NCBI GenBank assembly: GCA_030867875.1
Contig: JAOWCC010001368.1
Location: 1,426,001 to 1,490,000, forward strand
DNA length: 64,000 nucleotides
Source of the DNA: Actinernus sp. WN-2022
Taxonomy: Eukaryota; Cnidaria; Anthozoa; Actiniaria; Actinernidae
Direction of reading: 5' to 3'
Part shown: piece by piece, positions 12,761 to 23,900 of the stretch
Numbering within the stretch: position 1 is the stretch's first letter
Layout of the letters: each line of letters opens with the position of its first letter
Program-made: the position numbers and the translations under genes
Notes under the pieces: generated by a model
Databases searched by the model: none
The model's input: the letters and a program-made list of their open reading frames with translations, nothing else
What the model was told of the DNA's origin: nothing

Positions 12761-13158
12761 TAGTCGGGGAGCAGAGTCCGGAAAATAGGGGTTACGCTCA
12801 ACCCTCACCACAGAAAAGGTTTGACACCTGATTTTGGTAGAACAAGTCCTCCTGAACAATGCCAGGTAGTTCGTAGAGTTGAATTGTGGTATACGTTTCG
12901 AGTTATGGCCATATTTTGTTGAGTACTATACGATTTAGCATGAAAACGAGGCTATAAGATCTTTCTGCATTTACTTGCTTAATTCTTGACGAAATTGGAC
13001 AAAACCTTCACAGAATGCTATATGTCAACGAGAACTTGGATAATGGCAAAGTTTGGTCGTATAAAATTAAAAATATCACGTGACCTATCACGTGACCCAT
13101 ATGGGGCGAAAAATTATGAAAAAATTAAAAATAAATTAAATATGCGTATGTCACCAAC
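12761..13158 (+). repeat. Left TIR of the Academ-like transposon
   Basis: About 398 bp matches 18771-19165 in inverted orientation with scattered substitutions and a few short indels. It ends around GCGTATGTCACC. It contains two adjacent copies of TATCACGTGACC at 13074-13097. Confidence 0.85.
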
Positions 13159-13284
13159 TATACGTTTAAACAAAAGACGTTTTTCAGTTTAAAATATCTT
13201 AATATTAAACCCATGTTGACAAGCAAATGACTTTCTCATATCCAAAACGTATTTCAACCAGCTAGTCAAGCTCGTGGAACAACA

Positions 13285-15657
13285 TCAAAACGAGGTTGGC
13301 TCTCTTTTTGGTCCATTTTTCATGTTTCCATCTTTTAAAGCAAATAATGATGCAAAATAAAATGTGGTCATAATAAGATTGCCCTCTGGTGATGGAAGAT
13401 CCTGCAATGCATCGAGGGAGCTTCTCCAAACAATGGCTTGATAGTTTGCACGTTTGAGATGTTGAAGAAGACTGTCAGATGTAGGAGGGAGCATCTCACT
13501 TTTCTGCTTTTTCTGGCAGAAGATCAGGTACCTCAATTCGTCAGCAGTGCTTGGAGTCTTCTTTGGACATGAATACAAATCACAGATGAATGCCTCACAT
13601 TTGGCGATGGTTGCATCATCCAAGCTTTGACGGTTTCCTAAAAGGCCAAGGTTCTCCTGGTGCACTTGGCTGCAATGGAGCACATCCCAAGCCTTCTTCT
13701 TGCCAATTCCTGCAAGAGAACTGTTGGAATCGCAGCCAGTTAGGGCATGGAAGGCTGGAAGAGCTTTGCACATTTTTTCACCTAATGTGCGGGCTACGTC
13801 GTGAACTGGAATATACCGAAGCCGATCTTTGACGCCAGTTCTAAACCACAGTTCTTCACAGTTTAGATCCTCAAAGTGAGTTGCGCTTAGCACAAGCACA
13901 TCGGTATCCGGTGACTGGATAACAATTCTAGAACCAGGGTGTACAGCATGCTTGGCATGTAGAAGTAATCTCGTGTCTGCTTCTTCGTGGTCCGAGTTCA
14001 GTGCTGCTACGTCTTCATAGTGATCGTTCATGACACACACAGCTCGTTTACCATCCTTGGATCCTCCTCCGATTACCAGTTTCTTGTTTGCCACCAACTT
14101 TTGTCGACCTAGCTTGCAGAATGATTCCGTCAGGAAGTCACACAGATTGACCTTGTTCTGTGGATTTGCAATGTATTTCACCCATTGTTTGGGTACCGGT
14201 GTAGATGGGCCTTTAATTTGGACTTCGAGAGCACTTGTTGATCCTCTCCTCGCACGCTCTCCGGCTTTAATGGAGGTGTCCCAGTACTGATCAAATACGA
14301 TGTGAACTTCATTGCAGTTATTCTGGGAAAGTGGCGCTACAACGATCGTGTAGTATTTAGCTGCCAGATCGCCAAAAGTATTTGCTCCACCGGACTTGGT
14401 CGACTGCACTAAAGCCATGCCATCTATGAGATGCACAGTTTCTCGCGGTGAAACTTGCAATCTGGGAAGAACGCTGACATTGGTCTCCATGATCGTGGCC
14501 AGGGCACTCTTGTTGGTCTTTCTCAAGCTACCATCTTGGTGCGCGAGTGCAAATGGTACTGGCGAAAGCTCGTAGCTGAGGACCTCCTTGAGATTGACTT
14601 GCCTGAAGTTTGCAGCGATTAGAAGTCGTCCGAACAAGTCCCTGTCAGCACCAACTGTGACAAGTTTCTCATTTGATGCCTTCACGTTGACCTTCTTTGT
14701 CATAGTGTCGAAGGTTTTTATCTTGAGGTTCGTTACAGGATCCCAGCAATTGACTTCACTAGTGTTGAGTCGTTTCTCGATGAATGTATCCATCTGTTCA
14801 CGGCCCTTTTCAGTGCTGTTGACCAGACTGTCTGCTACCTCGGTAGGTAAAACAACACATGTCGCAAAGTTGACAAGGGAGTCGGTATCCTGCGTGAAAG
14901 GGTTTGTCATCAAGCCAGATGTAAAACAATTGACAAGCTTCTGGACATCACCTTCATCTCGCTTAATTCTCTTGGGTGCCGCCTCTTTGTGCGTACCTAA
15001 TCGATCACCTTCTTGTATAGCATACATATCTTTCAGCGCCGTTGTCACAGATGCACGCTCATGACTTGTGAGAAACCATCTCTCTAAGGCAGCTGGACTT
15101 TGAGAAATACCAACGATTCCACCCTTCGACTTTGAGTCGGCATTTATGGACTGTTCTAAAGCCATATCTGTCCACACTTGAGAAAAGGGCTGTCTGGATC
15201 GGCTCACACAATGGTTTCCGGCGACAAATTCCTGGTGAACGCGTGGGTGTTTGGCTTCTAACTGCTTCATGTCTGCTATATAGACTGGTAGCCAGCGAGC
15301 ATAGTTGGGTCTATCCATCGCAAAGAAATATGGTGTCATCGCTGCTACAGATGAAAGATGTAAGTGCCAGTTTCCAGTCGTTTCAGCTTTGATGAACTGG
15401 AGTAGTGTGTTCACCATGGCGCCATATTCCTCCCAAAATGCAAACATCTTGGACTTCGCTCTGGCTTCGGTCTTGAACATGTTAAACAGTGAAGGTAGCT
15501 CCTCAGTATCATGCTCCAATTCCTCGACACTTCTCGACACGTTCATCTTCGTTGCGACAGCACTTCTACAAGCCTCGATATTTCTCACCACGGCATCTAT
15601 ATCTATTCGCTCTTCCTCTGCGAGGCTAAGGCCATACCACTGTGCAAGGCATTTCAC
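13285..15657 (-). pseudogene. Transposase 3' part with XPG/FEN-like nuclease region
   Basis: The open frame of about 790 codons has no ATG at its left edge (GTG at 15657) and stays open upstream of it. It therefore reads as the continuation of the 15654-17258 frame after a single-base shift. Motifs resembling an XPG/FEN nuclease follow in order: LIDGMA near residue 411, VFDQYWD near 454, SPDTDVLVL near 585, and TGCDSNSSLAGIGKKKA near 640, which resembles the helix-hairpin-helix after the nuclease core. Known XPG family enzymes cut branched DNA at acidic residues such as these. The first 300 residues (for example TDMALEQSINADSKSKGG) are a region I associate with repetitive marine invertebrate proteins but cannot assign to a named domain. 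Confidence 0.7.
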
Positions 15658-17258
15658 ATTAAGCGGAACAAAGCTTCCATAGCCAGCTTGTGTGCCCGGA
15701 CCCCTCTGTTGTAAGACTTCCCTTTCATCAGGGCTGATGTTGTCCCAGCAGCATACACACCAGACTCTATTAGAAGATCGTCGAGACCTGAATTGTGGAA
15801 CTTCTTGCCAATCAGCGCCAGGAAATTGAGTGCAACGTGAAAGCCACCAAGTCGTATCACAGTGTCAGAGAATTCGCCTGGAAACTTCAGCTGGATTTGT
15901 TTGGCTTTAACATAGATGGCGAGATCAAACGTTATGACAGAATCGGCTTGACCCATGCTTGCGCTGATCTTCTGGGCGTGCTTCATGACAGTGTAGACTG
16001 TGCTGAATTCTGTGGACGAGCCGTCTATCATAGGGCAATAGCCAATGTTAGTAGAAGGGGGCATATCTGGGAACAAGATAAAGTTGAACACACTCCAGCT
16101 TGGGACAGGCTGACTTTCCAGTACTGTGATCGATGTTTCCATTAGGCTTGACGGATTCAGGCGAAGAAGTGCCCAAATAGCGTCTGTGATACTTGCTGAG
16201 GAGAAGATTGCGCTCTGGTCGTGATACCACTCTTTGTAAACGGCGTTAATATATTCCGTAACTGCAGGTCTTCTACCATGTGCTGAACACTCCAGTAGCT
16301 CGTACACACTACCACTTGTCTGTAAGGATCGCCGTCTTGTCGCATGATCTGCCGTTGCAGTTGGTGGTGGCGCTGGACCAAATTGCTTTCGCTGGTATAC
16401 GACCATAGTGGTCGTATTTTTACCATCCAATGTCTCCTCGTTTAAGTCATTGTTATCTGCAGCAATCTGCACGAAAGGCCCCGGGGATATATTTGATGGT
16501 ATAACTGTACCATACTCCTCTGCCTTAGCCAGAACCTCCATGGCGAGACTGGTGTCGACTGCTTGTAGTTCATCGTATGACGAACAATGCCCCATTCGAT
16601 TCAACAGCGTGATCAGCAATTTGGATGATGTCAGGTGATGTACAGCCATCGCAAGGCTAATCTGCTTTGGCAGCTTTACCCGGGCATTTGTTGCGCAGTG
16701 GACGATGTCTTGAACGATGCTCAGAACACGTCTCTCATCTTCTGTTCTTCGACACGAGCTTGATGGGTCGAGATCTTCATACCCAGAGTCATCCGTGGTA
16801 ATAATTAGCCGCACCAACCAGTAAAGACAGCTAGGAACAACTCGCTTTGCAGACTCAAGACACACGTTCTTCACATCAAGGGGTCTTAATGAAATGCCAT
16901 CACATTTTCTGACTTCGGCCCTAATCCAACGTGCCACATCAAAAATCTGCTGCGCACTGATGGTACGGTCGCTACTGTCACATGGTGTTGTCGTTTGCAA
17001 TTTTGCTGTAGAAGCATTTAAGACATCTTGAACTGATATTCTGCTTGAGTAAATTAGATCAGGCTTGCTTTTGCCGGGTGGTTGATGAAACACGATTATG
17101 TCCTCAAAATATTTCTGCAACCGTAGTTTCAGCCGTTGTCTAGTGTAGCCCTCTGCATTCACTCCTTTGTTTTCCAAATAGACACGATACTTTGATAGAA
17201 GGGACACCATGTCGTAAGCCTTGCCCTGTTCAATACCTTCACTAATCTCTGCGGCCAT
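15654..17258 (-). pseudogene. Transposase middle part
   Basis: The 534-codon frame is in the same frame as the upstream ORF ending at 17340 and is separated from it by one in-frame TAA and about 27 open codons. The protein is mainly helical with no domain I can name. It ends at LFRLM-stop, where the downstream nuclease frame takes over in a different phase within a few bases. The simplest reading is one original gene broken by one nonsense and one single-base indel. Programmed recoding is the alternative, but the absence of a slippery heptamer argues against it. Confidence 0.65.
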
Positions 17259-17339
17259 TTCCTTGAATGCCGTGTCATATAAGGACTCTCTATCACTTTC
17301 TCTTAAGCCCTGATGCTTTAGATTAGATCTACTAGCGTA

Positions 17340-17939
17340 TTAGGCAAAACAGTTCTCATGGTACTTGGCTTCTGCTGCTATTAGATCATTATTTACACTA
17401 CGGATAATGTGTAACATTTCTTCGTCACCTTTACTCTCAGCAATCTGTCTGATTGTTTCAGAAGCTTCAAACGTGCACACATTATGCATGTCTCTGGCCT
17501 TTTTATAGGTTTTATTGTGGCAAATGAAACACTTTGACCAATCCATACGCTTAAAGATAGACCGAGAACTTCTGCTCGCTCCATCGGCAGCACTGTTCTC
17601 ATTGGCTACGTCGCCGCTTTGGCTGTTACTCGTCGTGGCGTACCGGATATTTTGTTTACTAGTGTACGCGGAATAACAGGACGAGTGCCACAATATATCA
17701 CAACTGCTAAGCTGATCTATTTCGTCACGAAGCCTGGAATAAACCTCGTCCTGGCGAAGGGTTAGAGCATCAATAAAAGTCAAGACTGATGATTCCTTAG
17801 CTTTCCTGAGATTTTCATTACTATGATCCGCCTGGCAAATGATACACTTCGTAAATGTCGTAAGTCTCCTTTTCTTGGATTCAGGGGGGAGGGGAATGCT
17901 GAAGGCATCAGAGGTTTCGGCCTTTTCTTGACTAGCCAT
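17340..17939 (-). pseudogene. Transposase 5' part with Cys/His zinc-binding motifs
   Basis: I start the frame at the ATG at 17939 (MASQEKAE) rather than the upstream ATG at 18026, whose extra 29 residues are an unrelated hydrophobic run. Two cysteine-rich blocks are visible: CIICQADH followed by WHSSCY, and CFICHNKTYKKAR followed by HNVC and EAKYHENC. They probably form zinc-binding modules for DNA recognition. A basic KKRR lies near residue 17. The frame ends at TAA (17340) and stays open on the other side of that stop. Confidence 0.65.
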
Positions 17940-18026
17940 TGAAACTAACATAAAACAAACAGTAATACTAGAAATTAACAATACTAGAAAGTAAATAACT
18001 GAAAATAACTTATCAATCACGAACAC

Positions 18027-18770
18027 GAATGCCGCTTTAGATTCTAAAATACCTTATAACCACCATCGAACACTTACGAGTTGAGTAAAGTAAAATATAG
18101 GGAGAACTGAACAAACAAGCAATATGACACCATTCTAGATCAAGATGGGAAGGCGTTAGGGAAAATCAAAATAGCGAGGTTATAGTCTGTATGTACATAC
18201 AAGCAATTGCAATTGATGTTTTGGGGTAATTTATCACGTAGTCGTACAATCGTCTCACACCTGCTACTGTAGATTCGTTGAAACATTATTTAACTTGGTT
18301 CAAATCCTTTGAAAAGATTTATTAGAATCTTAAAGTACTTTTTTCTAGATAATAAAAGCATTATAAACAAAAATCACACAGAAACCGATAATTTGATACT
18401 TACAGAACGAGTAGAGATGTGAACATGGAAGCCGCCATGTTGGATGTTGATAGCCTCGATCTGGATCAGCATGGAAGTGAGGCTGGCAAATACCACTTGT
18501 CGTTTTATTTGAATGAAGAGTTTAACTTTTGTGATAAAAATATAAAGATATGCTATCCTGATACAGTTTCAAAACGACGTCTTCGCGTTTTTACTTTCTA
18601 TTTTTTAGTGCAGTATTTCAGACAGCTTCGATTTGATGTTGATCAATTAACTTTTTTTTAACTCTACAATAACGTTTTCTAACACGCATAAGAGCTTTAC
18701 AATAACGTTTTAGACATTAGAAAAGATTAAGATCAATAGATTTTCAACTGAAAACGTTGTAAAAAGTTAA
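18027..18770. other. Internal non-coding part of the Academ-like transposon
   Basis: AT-rich sequence between the transposase start and the right TIR, presumably 5' UTR and promoter. An 80-codon plus-strand ORF at 18419 has no supporting feature. Confidence 0.5.
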
Positions 18771-19165
18771 AGTCGGTGACATACGCATATTTAATTATTT
18801 TTATGCTTTCATAATTTTTCGCCCCCTATGGGTCACGTGATAGGTCACGTGATATTTTTAATTTTATACGACCAAACTGCAATTATTCAAGATCTCGTTG
18901 ACATATAGCATTCTGTGAAGATTTTGTCCAATTTCGTCGAGAATCAAGCAAATAAATGCAGAAAGATCTTATAGCCTCGTTTTCATGCTAAATCGTATAT
19001 TACTCAACAAAGCATGGCCATAACTCGAAACGTATACCACAATTCAACTCTACGAACTACCTGGCTTTGTTCAGGAGGACTTGTTCTACCAAAATCAGGT
19101 GTCAAACCTTTTCTGTGGCGAGGGTTGAGCGTAACCCCTATTTTCCGGACTCTGCTCCCCGACTA
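18771..19165 (-). repeat. Right TIR of the Academ-like transposon
   Basis: About 395 bp, the inverted counterpart of 12761-13158. It holds the same paired GGTCACGTGATA 12-mers at 18831-18854. Confidence 0.85.
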
Positions 19166-19168
19166 ATA

Positions 19169-20893
19169 TAAACAGGGCTAAGAAAGCATGATGCTTACTA
19201 TCAGACAGGACAAACCTGATCTGTTTTACCTTATATCGAAAATAAACCGCGTGTCACATCTCATGGCGTGAGAAACACAACGAACCACAATTATTGGGGA
19301 TTTACTTAGTATGCAGCATGAACCGGAAAGGGTTTTATTAATTTGTAATCAAAATTGAGACCGAGGCGGGTCTTACTACTCGCCAGCAACAAAACTAACT
19401 GCGTCGTGTGATGTCTCGTTTTGTGCGTGCGTGGGTGAGTTCGTGTATGCGTGGGTATGTGTATGCGAGTGATCGAGTGCGTGTGGTACGAAAATTACAT
19501 CTTTGCTAGAGTTTAACCACAGGTAACCCAAGCTCTGTAAATGGCAATATTTACTTGCATTTGTATGGATCTTTATCGAATACAAATCGATATAAATTAC
19601 ATGGTGTGTTTACTTGTTCATGGACTGTGTTTGGTTGCAGTTTAAGCGATGTTTTACCCCGGAAACTACTAGGCGGGCTGGCCCGGTGTCTCCATACCTG
19701 CCCTCCCGGAGCGGCACTATAAATTTACTGCCCCTTACGCGTGACACGCGGTTTGCCACGTCTGATATTTAAGCATCAGGCTGTCTTACACTGTTCCCAG
19801 CATCTGCTTGACTCGGGTCTCAATTTCAATTTCTCCCGCCAGGCCGGCAAACTCACTGCGTTTCCAAACTTTAAATTGTAAATCTCTATTTCTAAAATCT
19901 TTTTTCATGTTCTTAAGAGTCTTAAAATAGCGCCACACCGATCACATATAGCAGCGGCCCAGAGGATGGTTAGCAGACCGACACTACCTAATATGGCCGT
20001 GTGAGGACTGGGCCGCGTGTCTGCGGTATTGGGAGCGCCATTATAAGAAATACCCACAGAGTATGGAGACCGGATATGGGCGTTCAAAACTACAGCTCAA
20101 TAGGGTAAACATCGTTTAACAAGGTCGTTCACTCCACCACAAATATTTTACATAACTTTTTACATTCTGGTACATTATTTTGCTTCAGTGGTAACTTAGC
20201 TATTTCCTCAACAGTAACCACGCGCCAGCCATGAATGCTATTCATGTCCAGTTCTGGGATTACCATAGCCTGAAAAATCCGCCGCTCACCTCCTCAGGCT
20301 AGGATTACCAGTGAAGTCTAGGTGCGATAAAGTTTAATGCCTTTTATCTCATTGTTCTATACTTTAATTCATGACGATTTGTATTTACAACACAACTGGC
20401 AAGATACAGAGCAAATTCTCTTTGATATTATATAAAATCCAACTCAATACTCTTTTTTTTTCGGCATTTATAACTCAATCATAATTACACAACAGTCCTT
20501 CAGGTGATCAGCGTACGCTATACAAACTACGCACAACAAACGCCACACCCGAAAAGAATGTTACAAACCAACATGTTAACTACTACTCGTTACCATAAGC
20601 CCGGTGCTGCCACCGGCTGCCGGCGATTTTTGCCAATTGAGAAAGACAGAATTGCTGCTGTCATTTCACAAGCAAACAAAGGCCTCAGACAGCGCTTGCT
20701 GTACTGTAATTTGCGGTCAAACAAGAGCACAAACAAAACTCGTGTATAGCTTTTAGTATGTGTACATGTGAGGCTGGTTGTCTGTCCCAGGTCTTCTCCG
20801 TGACCACTTCACTGTTCATTCTCTGGTCACGAATGTTCCGACTGCGCTCCGCATTCTGTCGCGTTGTTATGACGACGGAGAGGCCCATGGGGT
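19169..20893. other. 3' flank of the mitofusin gene
   Basis: No coding frame is supported. The right part should contain the mitofusin 3' UTR (minus strand), but I saw no AATAAA signal close to the stop. The first candidate on that strand is near 19335. A GTGCGTGCGTGGG-type simple repeat occurs around 19420-19490. Confidence 0.45.
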
Positions 20894-20969
20894 CTATATT
20901 TTACTCTTGCTTAATCCGAACGACTTGAGGTATTCAACGAGCTCGCTTTCAAACCAGCTTGCCTTGTTT
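20894..20969 (-). CDS. Mfn: Mitofusin exon 19 (last)
   Basis: The acceptor TTCCAG precedes 24 codons ([16 protein letters not shown] region) and a TAG stop. This is the end of the HR2 coiled coil and the C-terminus. It completes the AA|A codon from exon 18. Confidence 0.88.
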
Positions 20970-23900
20970 CTGGAACGAGAAAAATAAGAGGATCAGTTGA
21001 AAATGTTTTAACGACAGAATAACATTGACAGAGGAGAAATGAGACGTGTCCACAGATTGACGGTCAGTTTCTAACTTGTGTTTCTGTCGGAAAGATAACC
21101 TGGAAGTCTTGGAGCGTGTTTAGCATACACAGTCCAGCTGGGTTGTCAATGGATTTAAGGTTTAACCGAGGATTTTGATTGTAACAGTTATTAGAGTAGA
21201 AGTGCACCATTCATTCCTTCTCAAGTTGAAAGTTCTTAACCTAAAACCGGTAGACCACAAACTAGCGAATGAAACTCATCCTGGGTTAGGTTCATCGGAA
21301 TTTAGACAACTGAGCCCTTGTTGACTACGAATATGATAACATTACGCGGAAGGAATGGAAAACCATTAGTGTGCATTCCACACATTCGTTGTGTACAGGA
21401 CATACATGTATTACATCACAGGCATCAAGTAATGTACTAAGACTTGCACAGGAACCACACCCCACCACACCATATTCCACTCCACCACACCCTACCATAT
21501 CCTACCACACAGACAAAGAAATCCAGGAATGTTTCGCCTCGCTGTTCAATGAAGAGAGAGAAAAGCGTAACAGTAAAAACAAACTTATGACCTACAGGAA
21601 ATTGAAAGACAAATTACGGGTGTGAAAAATATCTCTTAACGGTAAAGAACATCGAAAGTCGAGGATGAGCAGTTTCTCGCAAATCGTATCAACAGCTTAA
21701 GGCTCCCCTGTTACAGAAGTTAAAAAATCCTCTCTCAGCTTCATGGCACTTACAAACCCGCCAATCTGATAAGTAAATATTATTTATACTGCTTTAAGGA
21801 GCGTAAGGCTCTCTCACTAAAGAGCGTAAATCTTGTCCTCATTTTTTTTACAATTCTTTATTGTAATAAGCCATTCCGCCCTGGCTTGTGGCGTTAGTGC
21901 TCAAATAAAGATTATCTATATATATCCACCACATCCCACCCCACCACATCCCAACTATGAGTGTCATCCATACAATGTTGGCACTCATCAACACCCATTT
22001 AATACACTGTGGTTAACAGGTCATCTTACTTGAGCACTCTTGCCCTCGACTCCAGGCTCTCCAGTCTCGTGATCTCGCTGTCCAGTTCAAGTATTTCGTC
22101 CTCCAAGTTCTCTTTGGCTCGTTCAACCAGCGACTGTAGACGGGTAAATGTAGATGACAACTCCCTGCAAGATACAACAACAACAGTTACGTTATAGTTT
22201 GAGTTTCCTTGTGTGCAGTGTGACAGTTCTGCACAACACCTGCGCATGCGCGAATAGTCTTATTTATAGTTCTCGGACCGCCATTTTGAAAGGCAACCAA
22301 GCCTTTGGTGATATTGAGGCTGGAGTTGAGTCAGCTTAGTTAGCCTTGTATCTAGTTAGCATGATAATCAAAAGCTATCCATATTCATATAAAGAGGGTT
22401 TGTATCAGTGCAGGGTCAACTCCAGCCTCCATGGCTTGTATCTAGTTAGCATGATAATCACAAGCTATCCATATTCATAGAAAGAGGGTTTGTATCAGTG
22501 CAGGGACAACTCCAGCCTCCATGGCTTGTATCTAGTTAGCATGATAATCACAATCTATCCATATTCATAGAAAGAGGGTTTGTATCAGTGCAGGGTCAAC
22601 TCCAGCCTCCATGGCTTGTATCTAGTTAGCATGATAATCACAATCTATCCATATTCATAGAAAGAGGGTTTGTATCAGTGCAGGGTCAACTCCAGCCTCC
22701 ATGGCTTGTATCTAGTTAGCATGATAATCAAAAGCTATCCACATTCATAGAAAGAGGGTTTGTATCAGTGCAGGGTCAACTCCAGCCTCCATGGCTTGTA
22801 TCTAGTTAGCATGATAATCACAATCTATCCATATTCATAGAAAGAGGGTTTGTATCAGTGAAGGGCCAACTTCATTCGCCATACTATAAAAAGGTCTATT
22901 TCATCCGGAAAACCACACTGGTTAAAATTTTACCCGAAATTTCACCTTCAAACGTTGTTACAAAAAGGCTTCGATTTTTAAGTGCTTATCATGAACCAGG
23001 TCCAAATTTAGTTGGTTTGATTTCTCAACTAAATAAAACTCTTGCGTTTTTTTCGTGTTGGTTTCATTGTACCGTAGCGAGTCCACGACGGTGAGAAGTC
23101 GGCGTGTTTTTTTTGTAGCTTTGTAGTCACTACAACAGAGTAGTCAGCTTTCATATAAGAAATTCACCACTATTTTGGCGGGTATTTTAATACGATACGG
23201 CAAACTTGGTCTGAATTGAGCTGTCACACAAGCTAGATTTATCAGTGGAGAATGTTATTTTTCGAACTAATTTTCTCTTCATAGCCGCGCAACACAGAGC
23301 CGGAAACAAAATAGCAGCACTTTGACCAGTTCACGGTTAATTCCGACATTTTGAAAGGGGTACAAACATGGCGCGAAATATAGTCTTCGTATGGGAATCC
23401 GATGCCAAATAATTTCCGTAAAATCGAATTTCTGAAATATTTACTGTCTGCAAACTTGAGATACCAGGTAAAAGATTAACTGATCAAAATTTGAGGGATG
23501 TAGCTGTGCGGGGAAGCGCAGTGTTTTCAGTTTTCCATACATTTGTCTGTAATTTTCCCGCGGACTTTGACTCGTTGTTACAGACAAATGTATGGAAAAC
23601 TGAAAACACGATTGCACGCTTCCCAGCACAGCTACATCCCTGAAATTTTGATCAATTAATCTTTTACCTGGTATCTTAAGTTTGCAGACAGTGGATATTT
23701 CAGAAGTTTTTGTGTTGGAGCGGGTATTCGCACCCAGACATCAAATAGGGAGGGTGAGGGAGTAGGGATGGGAGAGGGTGTTTTTGTGTCAGTGTGGGTA
23801 TTCGCACAGGGAGGGTGGGGGTGAAGGAATAGGGATGAGAGAGAAGGGGTAGATAGGGTAAAATTGTGTCAGTTGTTGTTTTTGTGTTTAAGTGTCGGTA

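Larger units (their letters stand above)
12761..19165 (-). mobile_element. Academ-like DNA transposon, 6.4 kb
   Basis: The element begins TAGTCGGGGAGCAGAG and ends with its reverse complement at 19165. ATA flanks both ends (12758-12760 and 19166-19168), consistent with a 3-bp target duplication. The TIRs are about 395 bp. Inside, one long minus-strand gene survives as three ORFs (17939-17340, 17258-15654, 15657-13285). The last contains an XPG/FEN-like nuclease region. Known Academ transposons combine long TIRs, a 3-4-bp target duplication and an XPG-like nuclease, hence this assignment. A related but unnamed superfamily is the main alternative. One stop and one frameshift make this copy inactive unless recoded. 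Confidence 0.7.

Noticed and set aside
14588..15064. 158-codon plus-strand ORF opposite the transposase
   Set aside because: Antisense shadow of the XPG-type ORF.
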